A stretch of 7,944 nucleotides of DNA from Bacteroidetes bacterium QS_8_68_15 (lineage in GTDB: Bacteria; Bacteroidota; Rhodothermia; Rhodothermales; Salinibacteraceae), in the NCBI GenBank assembly GCA_003023245.1, contig PXTR01000033.1, positions 1 through 7,944 of the forward strand. Reading direction: 5' to 3'. A program made the translations under genes and the position numbers. The notes under the pieces are model-generated. The model worked only from the letters and a program-made list of their open reading frames with translations. It did no database searches and was not told the DNA's origin. Positions 1 through 5,424 of this stretch are shown here, in pieces. Position 1 is the first letter of the stretch. Every line of letters starts with the position of its first letter.

Positions 1-411
1 GCCCCCTTCGACGGCGGTCCCGGCGTCGCCGCCGTCGGAGGGGGCGCAGAGATCGAGCATCTGCGCGCCCTGCTGGCTGAGCGACTGGTTGAGCGTTTCA
101 CTCAGCGCCTCCAGCGCGCCGATCATGTTTTCGAGCTTCTCGCGCTGCCCCAGCGAGATGGCGGCGTCGAGGGCCTGCTGGTCGCGCTGCAGAATGCGGT
201 GCAGCAACTGCAGGCCCGTCACCGCCACGGACTGGAAGACGACCCGCTGCGCCTCGGTGCTGGCGGAGAGTTGGCGCACGCGCTTGGCCGCCACGTCGGC
301 GTCTTCGCGGAGCGAGGCCCCGCCGACCCCGTTGCGCGCGACGCGCTCCTCTTCGGAACGCCCGTAGAACACGGAGTCGGCCTTGCGTTTGATCTTTTGT
401 TTATACTCCAT
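1..411 (-). CDS. Unrecognised helical protein, 5' part only
   Basis: I do not recognise this gene. Reading leftward from the ATG at 411 the frame stays open to the window edge (137 codons, beginning MEYKQKIKRKADSVFYGRSE), so the C-terminus is missing. The N-terminus is short and basic. From about residue 35 to 125 the sequence is rich in Ala, Gln, Leu, Glu and Arg without proline, so mainly alpha-helical with possible coiled coil. It then turns Gly/Asp/Ala-rich and flexible (from about residue 126). There is no signal peptide, membrane segment or catalytic motif. The start fits because the frame closes upstream and codon use is clean (mostly G or C at third positions). A purine patch GAGAAG and a 7-bp hairpin lie directly before the start. 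A structural, tail-fibre-like or cytoskeletal-type role cannot be separated from other coiled-coil proteins on this evidence. Confidence 0.75.
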   Translation of the reverse strand, partial: MEYKQKIKRKADSVFYGRSEEERVARNGVGGASLREDADVAAKRVRQLSASTEAQRVVFQSVAVTGLQLLHRILQRDQQALDAAISLGQREKLENMIGALEALSETLNQSLSQQGAQMLDLCAPSDGGDAGTAVEGG

Positions 412-419
412 GAATGCTT

Positions 420-440
420 CTCGCCCCGGAAGCGGGCGAG
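420..440 (-). promoter_or_regulatory. Hairpin in the leader of the 411 gene
   Basis: CTCGCCC (420-426) and GGGCGAG (434-440) form a perfect 7-bp stem with a 7-base loop. On the minus strand it ends 8 bases before the ATG at 411, so if transcribed it would occupy the ribosome-binding region of that gene. Position suggests translational control, but in GC-rich DNA a 7-bp stem may also be chance. Confidence 0.35.
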
Positions 441-514
441 CATAGCGAGCAGTAATGTCGAGGCGCCGGCCGCGACGCAGGGCGATGCGCGCCGCGGGGC
501 CGGGCGCCATGAAA

Positions 515-581
515 GTAGCACGCGGGCCCCCGCAGAACAACCACGCCGGGGCCCTCGACCGCTTTCGATGGGGCGTGCTAC
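515..581. repeat. 67-bp element with 9-bp inverted ends
   Basis: GTAGCACGC (515-523) and GCGTGCTAC (573-581) are a perfect 9-bp inverted repeat with 49 bases between them. Directly inside the left arm, GGGCCCC (524-530) can pair with GGGGCCC (548-554), so the element can fold into a nested stem with a bulge on the right side. No target-site duplication is visible at its ends. It lies in the gene-free stretch 412-674, downstream of the frameshifted minus-strand remnant and 104 bases upstream of the 411 start codon. It could be a terminator-like structure without a U-run, a leader structure, or a small MITE-like remnant; the sequence does not decide. The rest of 412-674 shows nothing I can support. 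Confidence 0.5.
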
Positions 582-674
582 GGACGGCCTGGAGCGGTGA
601 TCCCACCTCCGCCGCGGCTCTTCGCCGGCGCAGCGGACGGTGCCAACGGGGCGGCCACTCGGCGAATCGGGCGT

Positions 675-1009
675 TCAGCGGCCGAGGCGTTCCGGGGCCT
701 CCAGGGCGTCGTCGCGCCGGTCGAGCAGTCGATCCGCCCCGTCCTCGAAAAGACGAGCGGCCCGGGGGGACGGGCGCACCGTCTCGGTCGTGAGCGCCGC
801 GTAGACGGGCAGCAGGCCGGGATGATGCCCGCGGAGCGCCTCGATCGGGTCTTCGTCTCCCCGCACGATCCAGCCGGGGTGCGCCTCTCTCGGCGCGGCG
901 GCGGCGGTAGATTGCGCGCGGTGCTCGCAGGCGGGGGCGCAAGCAGATGCTCGGGAGCACCGGGTTCGTCAATACTGAATGAATCCAAATCAACTTCGGC
1001 TTGGCTCAT
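675..1009 (-). pseudogene. Short hypothetical gene, apparently frameshifted
   Basis: Two pieces of leftward coding sequence abut in different frames. The upstream piece starts at ATG 1009 (MSQAEVDLDSFSIDEPGAPE) and stays protein-like for about 38 codons. The downstream piece ends at the TGA 675-677 and reads AHPGWIVRGDEDPIEALRGH at its start, with nearly all codons ending in G or C, as expected for real genes here. The switch falls around 885-910, in a run of CCG triplets followed by GAGAGAG. A one-base loss, or a two-base GA gain, would explain it. Restored, the protein would be about 110 residues, soluble, with no motif I recognise. Alternatives are a genuine 63-residue gene starting at GTG 866, a programmed -1 shift, or a sequencing error. 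ATG 1057 or 1174 are possible earlier starts. Confidence 0.4.
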
Positions 1010-1192
1010 TCCCTCGTCGGCCGGCGCCGCGACCGTCAAAACGACGTTCGCCGTCATCGCAGCGGCCCGGGGGGAGTGCGGCCTGGCCGCTTCCGAAATC
1101 ACGAACGAATGCAGCGCCGGCCGTTCGGCCCACCGCCGTCTGAACCGCCGCGCCTCCACGACGGTCGGTTTCATTCGCAGACGCGCCGTTCG

Positions 1193-1207
1193 TACATTTT
1201 TCGAAAA
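1193..1207 (+). promoter_or_regulatory. AT-rich patch, possible promoter of the peptidase gene
   Basis: TACATTTTT (1193-1201) resembles the Bacteroidota -7 element TAnnTTTG, and it runs into the palindrome TTTTCGAAAA (1198-1207). This is one of few AT-rich patches in the window and lies 64-78 bases upstream of the ATG at 1271. No clear -33 element is seen. The remainder of 1010-1270 holds no gene I can support. The call rests on position and composition only. Confidence 0.25.
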
Positions 1208-1270
1208 GGGTGCTCCGAAAAAGGCTCCTTCCGCCCTCGTCCATCTTCGACCCGCTTCCCCCCGGTGTTT

Positions 1271-2422
1271 ATGACCGCCTCCGCCCGCCTCATCGACCTG
1301 TGTGCCGCCGTGTTCACCGCTGCTGCTCTGCTATCCGCGCCCGCCGGGCTGCTTGCCGTCTCGACCGCCCGGGCGCAGCCACAAGACGGACAGCCCGGCG
1401 GGGCCGCGCCGCCCGAGCGCCCGTCCGACGTCGTCGTGATCGTCCACGGCGGGGCCGGCAGCATCGAAGAAGCCAACATGACCGACGAGGAAGAACAGGC
1501 CTACCGCACCCAACTCGCCAGCGCGCTGCGTGCCGCCTACGACGTGATTGAAGAGGGCGGCAGCAGCCTCGATGCAGTGGAGGCGGCCATCAAACCGCTC
1601 GAAGACGCGCGCCTCTTCAACGCCGGGCGCGGGGGCGTCTTCACCGACGCGGGCATGGTCGAGCACGACGCCTCGATCATGGAGGGCGAACGCCGCAACG
1701 CCGGGGCCGTCGCCGGCACGAAGCATCTCCCGCATCCCATCGAAGCGGCGCGGCTGGTGATGGAAGCGTCCGAGCACGTCATGCTCGCGCGCCAGGGGGC
1801 CGAGGAGTTCGCGCTCTCGGAGGGCATGGACCTGGTGCCCAACAGCTACTTCTACACGCCCGAGCGCCGCGAGCGCTTTCTCGAAAGCCTCACCTCCGAC
1901 GCCTCGCCCGAGGTAAGGGCACGTCCCGAACGGGCCCTTCCCGAGCGTTCGGAGCCGACGCCCAACGCCCTCGGCACCGTCGGCGCGGTGGCGCGCGGGC
2001 CCGGCGGCACGCTCGCGGCGGGCACCTCCACCGGCGGCACGTCGAACAAGCGCTGGGGCCGCATCGGGGATTCGCCCATCATCGGGGCCGGCACCTACGC
2101 CGAAAATGAAACCGCCGGCGTCTCGGCGACCGGCTGGGGGGAGTACTTCATCCGCGGGGCCGTCGCGCACGAAGTCACCGCGCTGATGGACCACGCCGGC
2201 GCCTCGGTGCAGGAGGCCGCGCGCACCGTCATCACCGAGCAGTTGCCCCAGCTCGGCGACGGGCGCGGCGCCGGCGGCCTCATCGCGCTCGACGCGGAGG
2301 GCAACGCGGCCGCGCCGTTCACCTCACCGGGCATGTTTCGCGGATGGATCACCGAAGACGGCGCCGTCACGGTGCGTTTCTACGGCGAGGAGCAGTACGA
2401 CGGCCCGCAGGACGGGGAGTGA
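1271..2422 (+). CDS. Exported isoaspartyl peptidase / L-asparaginase (Ntn hydrolase, T2)
   Basis: Plant-type asparaginase family: it hydrolyses beta-aspartyl (isoaspartyl) peptides or L-asparagine after self-cleavage into alpha and beta subunits. The 383-residue product has HGGAG at 59-63, LFNAG at 115-119, and the cleavage motif GTVGAVA at 235-241, making Thr236 the likely nucleophile. Thr254 (STGG), Arg264, Asp267 (GDSP) and Thr287 (TGWGE) sit 18, 28, 31 and 51 residues after it, the same spacings as Thr197, Arg207, Asp210 and Thr230 after Thr179 in E. coli EcAIII, so the active site looks intact. Residues 1-35 are a signal peptide ending in ARA, so the enzyme probably acts in the periplasm, as the glycosylasparaginase relative of Elizabethkingia does. 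ATG 1271 was chosen because it gives this signal; earlier in-frame starts add only shadow sequence. The linker before Thr236 is long, with Arg/Glu/Pro-rich residues 212-232. The stop codon overlaps a heptad repeat. Glycosylasparaginase or taspase-like specificity cannot be excluded. Confidence 0.93.
   Translation: MTASARLIDLCAAVFTAAALLSAPAGLLAVSTARAQPQDGQPGGAAPPERPSDVVVIVHGGAGSIEEANMTDEEEQAYRTQLASALRAAYDVIEEGGSSLDAVEAAIKPLEDARLFNAGRGGVFTDAGMVEHDASIMEGERRNAGAVAGTKHLPHPIEAARLVMEASEHVMLARQGAEEFALSEGMDLVPNSYFYTPERRERFLESLTSDASPEVRARPERALPERSEPTPNALGTVGAVARGPGGTLAAGTSTGGTSNKRWGRIGDSPIIGAGTYAENETAGVSATGWGEYFIRGAVAHEVTALMDHAGASVQEAARTVITEQLPQLGDGRGAGGLIALDAEGNAAAPFTSPGMFRGWITEDGAVTVRFYGEEQYDGPQDGE
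1915..1952 (+). repeat. Overlapping inverted repeats inside the peptidase gene
   Basis: AAGGGC (1915-1920) pairs with GCCCTT (1934-1939), and CCGAACG (1926-1932) pairs with CGTTCGG (1946-1952); the two hairpins are mutually exclusive. They encode the Arg/Pro/Glu-rich stretch just before the autocleavage Thr, a segment that varies between family members, so a small palindromic insertion is possible. Confidence 0.4.
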
Positions 2423-2499
2423 TGTGTGATGGGTGATTCGTGAGATTAATCTACGGCCGTTGTTGCTGTCCTCACGCATCACGCGATACGCGCATTACG
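2417..2499 (+). repeat. Heptad-repeat palindrome after the peptidase gene
   Basis: The left arm (2417-2444) is four 7-base units, GAGTGAT, GTGTGAT, GGGTGAT and TCGTGAG, with GTGA at exactly every seventh base. The right arm (2471-2499) begins CTCACGC, ATCACGC, GATACGC. GTGATTCGTGAG (2433-2444) pairs with CTCACGCATCAC (2471-2482) in 11 of 12 positions around a 26-base loop. The stop codon TGA of the upstream gene lies inside the first unit. A terminator or mRNA-stabilising role would suit the position, but no U-run follows. Confidence 0.65.
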
Positions 2500-2781
2500 T
2501 CGTCTCTTCGTGTTCAGGCGACGGGCTTACCTTCCAGGCCCACGCCCGCCCGGCGAGACGGCTTGTGCTGCGCGGAAAACCTGTACAGGAAAAAGGACGG
2601 GAGAGGCGACGGTCGTCCCGAAAGTGCGCGAACCGGTGCGTGGAAAGCGTCCGTGCTCGTCCGGTGAGGCGGCGGCGTGCTCTTTGCAGGCGAAAACCCC
2701 CCGGCGGTCCCGACGCCGCGTGTCGTTCTCCACCGCTCTGCCCGCGACGAACTCGCCTCTCCCGCACGCCCACGTCCCGCC
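2500..2781 (+). other. Gene-free stretch before the methyltransferase
   Basis: No reading frame here looks like a real gene; the overlapping open frames are Arg/Pro-rich shadows. The one site of note is the perfect 10-bp palindrome CCTGTACAGG (2580-2589), preceded 14 bases earlier by TTG (2563-2565) and followed by AAAAAGG. It could be an operator or part of a promoter for the gene at 2782, but it does not match an operator I know. The last 20 bases before the ATG are mostly C and T without a ribosome-binding motif. Confidence 0.4.
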
Positions 2782-3573
2782 ATGCGCTCTGCTTCGCCCG
2801 CACTCGTTTTCGTAGTTCTGGTCGCTGTCGCCGTTGCCGGGGGGTTCGCCGGGTGCGAACGGCCGGTCACGCCCGGCGCCACGGGCCTGCGCTCCGCGAG
2901 CGAAGCGGACGAGACCGTCGCCGACACCAGCAACCGCTATGGGCGCACGTCGCCCAGCCCCGGCGGCACCGGCAAAACCTACATGGGGCGCGAAATTTCG
3001 CAGGTGATGGGCCACCGCGGAGCCGACTGGCTGGAGCGCCCCGAGCGCGCCGAACGCGAGATGCCTGCCCGCGTCGTCGAGGCGATGAGCTTGAAGCCGT
3101 CCGACGTGGTCGCCGACATCGGGGCGGGCACCGGCTACTTCACCTTTCGCCTCGCGCCGGAGGTGCCGCGCGGCATCGTCTACGCCGTCGACATTCAGCC
3201 GGAGATGCTCGCAAAGATCCGCCGCCGGATGAAGGCCGACGACGTCGGCAACGTCGTTCCGGTACGCGGCACCGAGCGCGCCCCGAAGCTGCCGGCGGGC
3301 GCCGTCGACGCCGCGCTGATGGTGGACGCCTACCACGAGTTCGCCTTTCCCTACGAGATGATGCGCGGGCTCCGCGAGGCGCTGCGACCCGGCGGCCGCG
3401 TCTACCTCGTGGAGTACCGCAAAGAAGACCCGACCATCCCGATCAAGCGTCTCCACAAGATGACCGAAAAGCAGGCCGTCCGCGAACTGGCGGCGGCGGG
3501 CCTGCGCCACGTGCGCACCGAGGACGTGCTCCCGCGCCAGCACCTGATGATCTTCGAAAAACCGGCGCCGTAG
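2782..3573 (+). CDS. Class I SAM-dependent methyltransferase with lipoprotein signal
   Basis: Predicted SAM-dependent methyltransferase of unknown substrate, 263 residues. The N-terminus has a hydrophobic stretch (about 7-24) ending in FAGC, so Cys25 is the probable lipidated residue and the protein would be anchored outside the cytoplasm. Then comes a family block with YMGREI (67-72) and ADWLERPERA (81-90), known from a group of exported methyltransferase-like proteins in Bacteroidota and Planctomycetes. The SAM fold follows: motif I VVADIGAGTGYF (109-120), acidic end of strand 2 VDIQPEML (136-143), AYHEF (183-187) in place of motif IV, and LRPGGRVYLVEY (201-212). ATG 2782 was chosen over GTG 2677 because it starts the signal peptide directly. 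A heptad palindrome follows the stop, and the Smr gene begins 88 bases downstream, possibly co-transcribed. A cytoplasmic form from Met68 is conceivable. Fold assignment is firm; substrate and location are inference. Confidence 0.88.
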   Translation: MRSASPALVFVVLVAVAVAGGFAGCERPVTPGATGLRSASEADETVADTSNRYGRTSPSPGGTGKTYMGREISQVMGHRGADWLERPERAEREMPARVVEAMSLKPSDVVADIGAGTGYFTFRLAPEVPRGIVYAVDIQPEMLAKIRRRMKADDVGNVVPVRGTERAPKLPAGAVDAALMVDAYHEFAFPYEMMRGLREALRPGGRVYLVEYRKEDPTIPIKRLHKMTEKQAVRELAAAGLRHVRTEDVLPRQHLMIFEKPAP

Positions 3574-3579
3574 GCGCAG

Positions 3580-3657
3580 TTTCGGGTTGCGGGTTTCGGG
3601 GTCAAGGATTTTCTTGAGAGAACCGCAAATACGAACCCGCAAACTCGTAACCGCAAG
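3580..3657 (+). repeat. Heptad-repeat palindrome between methyltransferase and Smr gene
   Basis: Three 7-base units on the left (TTTCGGG, TTGCGGG, TTTCGGG; 3580-3600) face five on the right (CCGCAAA, TACGAAC, CCGCAAA, CTCGTAA, CCGCAAG; 3623-3657). CCGCAA recurs at 3623, 3637 and 3651. TTGCGGGTT (3587-3595) and AACCCGCAA (3634-3642) form a perfect 9-bp stem. The centre contains a second small hairpin, TCAAG (3602-3606) with CTTGA (3613-3617). The element begins 7 bases after the stop of the methyltransferase and ends 4 bases before the Smr start codon, so it fills the spacer and its last unit supplies AAGG, the only ribosome-binding-like motif there. Confidence 0.7.
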
Positions 3658-3661
3658 GCTC

Positions 3662-3940
3662 ATGGAGCCGACGCACTACCCCGTCGACGGCGTGCTCGAC
3701 CTGCACGAATTCCGCCCGCAAGACACGGGCAGTCTCGTGCCGGAGTACCTGCGCGCCTGCCGCGAGGAAGGCATTCTGCGCGTGCGCATCGTGCACGGCA
3801 AGGGCACCGGAGCGCTTCGGAAGTCGGTGCACGCCCTCCTCGAACGGCGGCCGGAGGTCGAGCGCTTCCACGTGGCCGGCGACCGCAGCGGCTGGGGCGC
3901 CACTATCGCGCACCTTCGTCCGTGGGAGCAGAGCGAGTGA
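3662..3940 (+). CDS. Stand-alone Smr-domain protein
   Basis: A 92-residue protein that is almost entirely one Smr domain, the module found at the C-terminus of MutS2 and as free-standing proteins. Smr domains bind branched DNA or RNA and many cleave it. The motifs are DLHEFRP (13-19), VRIVHGKGTGALR (41-53) and GWGATIAHL (77-85). The core LDLHGxP motif appears in the DLHxFxP variant common in small free-standing Smr proteins, so this is probably not a defect. HGKG is intact. ATG 3662 was chosen because translation from the earlier TTG 3587 only adds residues encoded by the repeat; AAGG lies 3 bases upstream, a rather short spacing. No MutS-type partner is in view. Its stop is 10 bases from the stop of the convergent zapE-like gene, with no room for a terminator. 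Role in DNA repair or RNA quality control is inference. Confidence 0.88.
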   Translation: MEPTHYPVDGVLDLHEFRPQDTGSLVPEYLRACREEGILRVRIVHGKGTGALRKSVHALLERRPEVERFHVAGDRSGWGATIAHLRPWEQSE

Positions 3941-3950
3941 GCGAGGCTGT

Positions 3951-5018
3951 TCAGTCGTCCTTCGCCAGTCGCACATCGCCCATTGGCAGCACGTCGCACA
4001 GCTCGTGCAGGCGGCTGACGGTGCGCTCGAACTTCTCGGCGACGCCGGCGCGCAGGCCGTCCGCATCGCTGGAGGGGGTGAACCACTCTTCCGGCGGGGC
4101 GGGAGCGGAAAAGAAGAGCGCAGGCGCTTCGTCGTCGGTGTACAGGTCGTCCACGAGGCGGAGCAGGCGTAGCGCGTCGTCGGTGTCGTCCAGCCGGACG
4201 CCGGCGATGTAGAGGCGGTCGGTCTGAAGCAGCTCGTCGACGAGGCGGGCGTGCGCCGTCTCGGTGGCCGCGCGGCGCAGCTCGTCGAAGGAGAACCCCC
4301 GTTTGGGCTCCTCGGCGGCCGCGTAGGCGTCGCTTAGGGCCGCGCGCGCCGCGTCGGGCGGGCCGACGAAGATGGCCCCGCGCCGGTCGGTGTCGTTGCC
4401 CCGCTGTCGTCGCCGGTCGTCGCCGCGGACGAGAACCGTTTCGCACTGCCCGTCGAGCGCGTCGGTGAGGAAGCGCCGGTGCGCCCCGCTGCCGGCGTGG
4501 TGGCGGCTCAGGAATTCGTTGGGGCGCGCGTTGCTGGTGGCCATCAGCGCGACGCCGCGGTCGGCGAGGGCGCGCAGGAAGTGCGCCAGCCGCGCCTCGT
4601 TGGCCGCGTCGTCGAGTTCGACCTCGTCGAGTAGAAGCGCGCGCACGGCCCGCTCGTTCGTCAGCGCCTCGGCCAACTGCTCGGGACGCGCGGCGGTGCG
4701 AAAGAAGGTTCCGCTGTGCAGGAAGGCGCACGGCGTCTGCGGCATGAGCGCATGGAAGACCGCCGCCATCAGGTGCGTCTTGCCGGTGCCGGCGGGGCCG
4801 ACGAGATAGAGCCCGCGCGGCGCCGCGGGGCCGGGGCCGCCGGGCAACCACGCCCGCAGGCGCGCTTCCCACGAGCGCGGACGGGTCACGCGTTCGGCAA
4901 AGGCGCGCGCCTGCCGAAACGCCTCGCGCTGCGAGGGGCTGCCGGCGCGGTAGGCGTCGAAGCGCGCCCCGGCAAAGCGCGAGGACGGTTCGAGCGACCC
5001 GAGCGTGTCGAGGGGCAT
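3951..5018 (-). CDS. zapE: ZapE / AFG1-family P-loop ATPase
   Basis: Single-domain AAA-type ATPase of the AFG1/ZapE family, 355 residues, close to the usual length (about 350-390). In E. coli ZapE associates with the division ring and destabilises FtsZ polymers under stress; mitochondrial AFG1 helps degrade or extract inner-membrane subunits. Visible motifs: Walker A GPAGTGKTHLM (74-84), Walker B LLLDEVELDD (128-137) with Asp131 and Glu132, the sensor segment GVALMATSNARP (155-166) typical of the family, RRFLTDAL (181-188), and a C-terminal block with FSFDEL (242-247), LVDDLY (288-293) and SAPAPPEE (304-311). No signal or membrane segment, so cytoplasmic. ATG 5018 was preferred to GTG 5069, which would add 17 residues unlike the family; the leader is C/T-rich and lacks a ribosome-binding motif. 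The family usually has DEF in Walker B; here it is DEV. Family call is strong; division role is by homology. Confidence 0.85.
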   Translation of the reverse strand: MPLDTLGSLEPSSRFAGARFDAYRAGSPSQREAFRQARAFAERVTRPRSWEARLRAWLPGGPGPAAPRGLYLVGPAGTGKTHLMAAVFHALMPQTPCAFLHSGTFFRTAARPEQLAEALTNERAVRALLLDEVELDDAANEARLAHFLRALADRGVALMATSNARPNEFLSRHHAGSGAHRRFLTDALDGQCETVLVRGDDRRRQRGNDTDRRGAIFVGPPDAARAALSDAYAAAEEPKRGFSFDELRRAATETAHARLVDELLQTDRLYIAGVRLDDTDDALRLLRLVDDLYTDDEAPALFFSAPAPPEEWFTPSSDADGLRAGVAEKFERTVSRLHELCDVLPMGDVRLAKDD

Positions 5019-5086
5019 GAGCGTGAGAGTGCGGAGGTGTGGGGGAGTGGCAGACACGCTGCCAACCACTACGTGCTCTGCGGGGG

Positions 5087-5118
5087 TAAGTAGGTCAGTG
5101 AAACGACTACTGTGTCAA
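5087..5118 (-). promoter_or_regulatory. Possible promoter of the zapE-like gene
   Basis: On the minus strand, a perfect TTGACA (5118 down to 5113) is followed after 20 bases by TACTTA (5092 down to 5087), about 70 bases upstream of the ATG at 5018. The spacing is longer than the usual 17 and the second box is poor, so this is a weak call. Confidence 0.25.
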
Positions 5119-5318
5119 CCGTCATTCTTGCACCAACGCATTCGGTCGCGGCGACGGGGGATTCGAAAGGATACCATGCGGATCGAACGATGCAACCGAG
5201 GCAGCCGCCCGGTGGGTTCTTCGTTTCGTTCCCTTTCGATCGAGGCGAGCGGCTGCGCACGCTCTCCGTCCGAGCGGAAGCCGAGTAAAGGGCGGTTTCA
5301 AGAAACGGAGAATGGGTG

Positions 5319-5336
5319 GTGACACTGCGATGTCAC
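5319..5336. promoter_or_regulatory. Perfect dyad, candidate operator of the Sak4-like gene
   Basis: GTGACACTGCGATGTCAC has perfect 6-bp arms (GTGACA, TGTCAC) around 6 bases. It lies 89-106 bases upstream of the ATG at 5425 in the divergent region shared with the zapE-like gene. Size and symmetry fit a dimeric repressor site. It is not the CRP layout, which is TGTGA-N6-TCACA. The 5019-5424 region otherwise has no supported gene. Confidence 0.4.
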
Positions 5337-5369
5337 TGGTGTTTCGTAGGATGAAGGTGCATTCTTCTC

Positions 5370-5389
5370 GGAAGGCCCGCCGGTCTTCC
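5370..5389 (+). promoter_or_regulatory. Hairpin in the leader of the Sak4-like gene
   Basis: GGAAGGCC (5370-5377) pairs with GGTCTTCC (5382-5389) as an 8-bp stem with one G-U pair and a CGCC loop, ending 35 bases before the ATG at 5425. If transcription starts near the upstream dyad, this would be in the mRNA leader. Function is unknown. Confidence 0.35.
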
Positions 5390-5424
5390 TCACGTCTGCT
5401 TTCCCCCTTCCCCTCCGACGCGCC

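Noticed and set aside
1331..2194. 287-codon minus-strand frame
   Set aside because: Antisense shadow of the isoaspartyl peptidase with no motif of its own.
2433..3617. 394-codon forward frame
   Set aside because: Very Arg-rich and overlapping the methyltransferase in another frame; no motif and atypical composition.
2527..3663. 378-codon open frame on the minus strand
   Set aside because: Antisense to the methyltransferase, with no recognisable motif; the forward frame has an intact SAM-binding fold.
3941..3950. Bidirectional terminator between the convergent Smr and zapE-like genes
   Set aside because: Only 10 bases separate the stop codons and no stem with a T-run is visible there.
3676..4872. 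398-codon minus-strand frame overlapping the zapE-like gene
   Set aside because: Arg/Pro-rich alternative frame of the same strand; the overlapping 355-residue frame has the P-loop motifs.
5176..5322. Small 48-codon ORF with an AAAGGA-like motif before its ATG
   Set aside because: Arg/Ser-rich product without protein-like pattern, ending next to the dyad; the upstream motif alone is not enough.
5319..5336. CRP or LexA binding site
   Set aside because: The arms and spacing differ from TGTGA-N6-TCACA and from CTGT-N8-ACAG, so it is kept only as an unassigned dyad.
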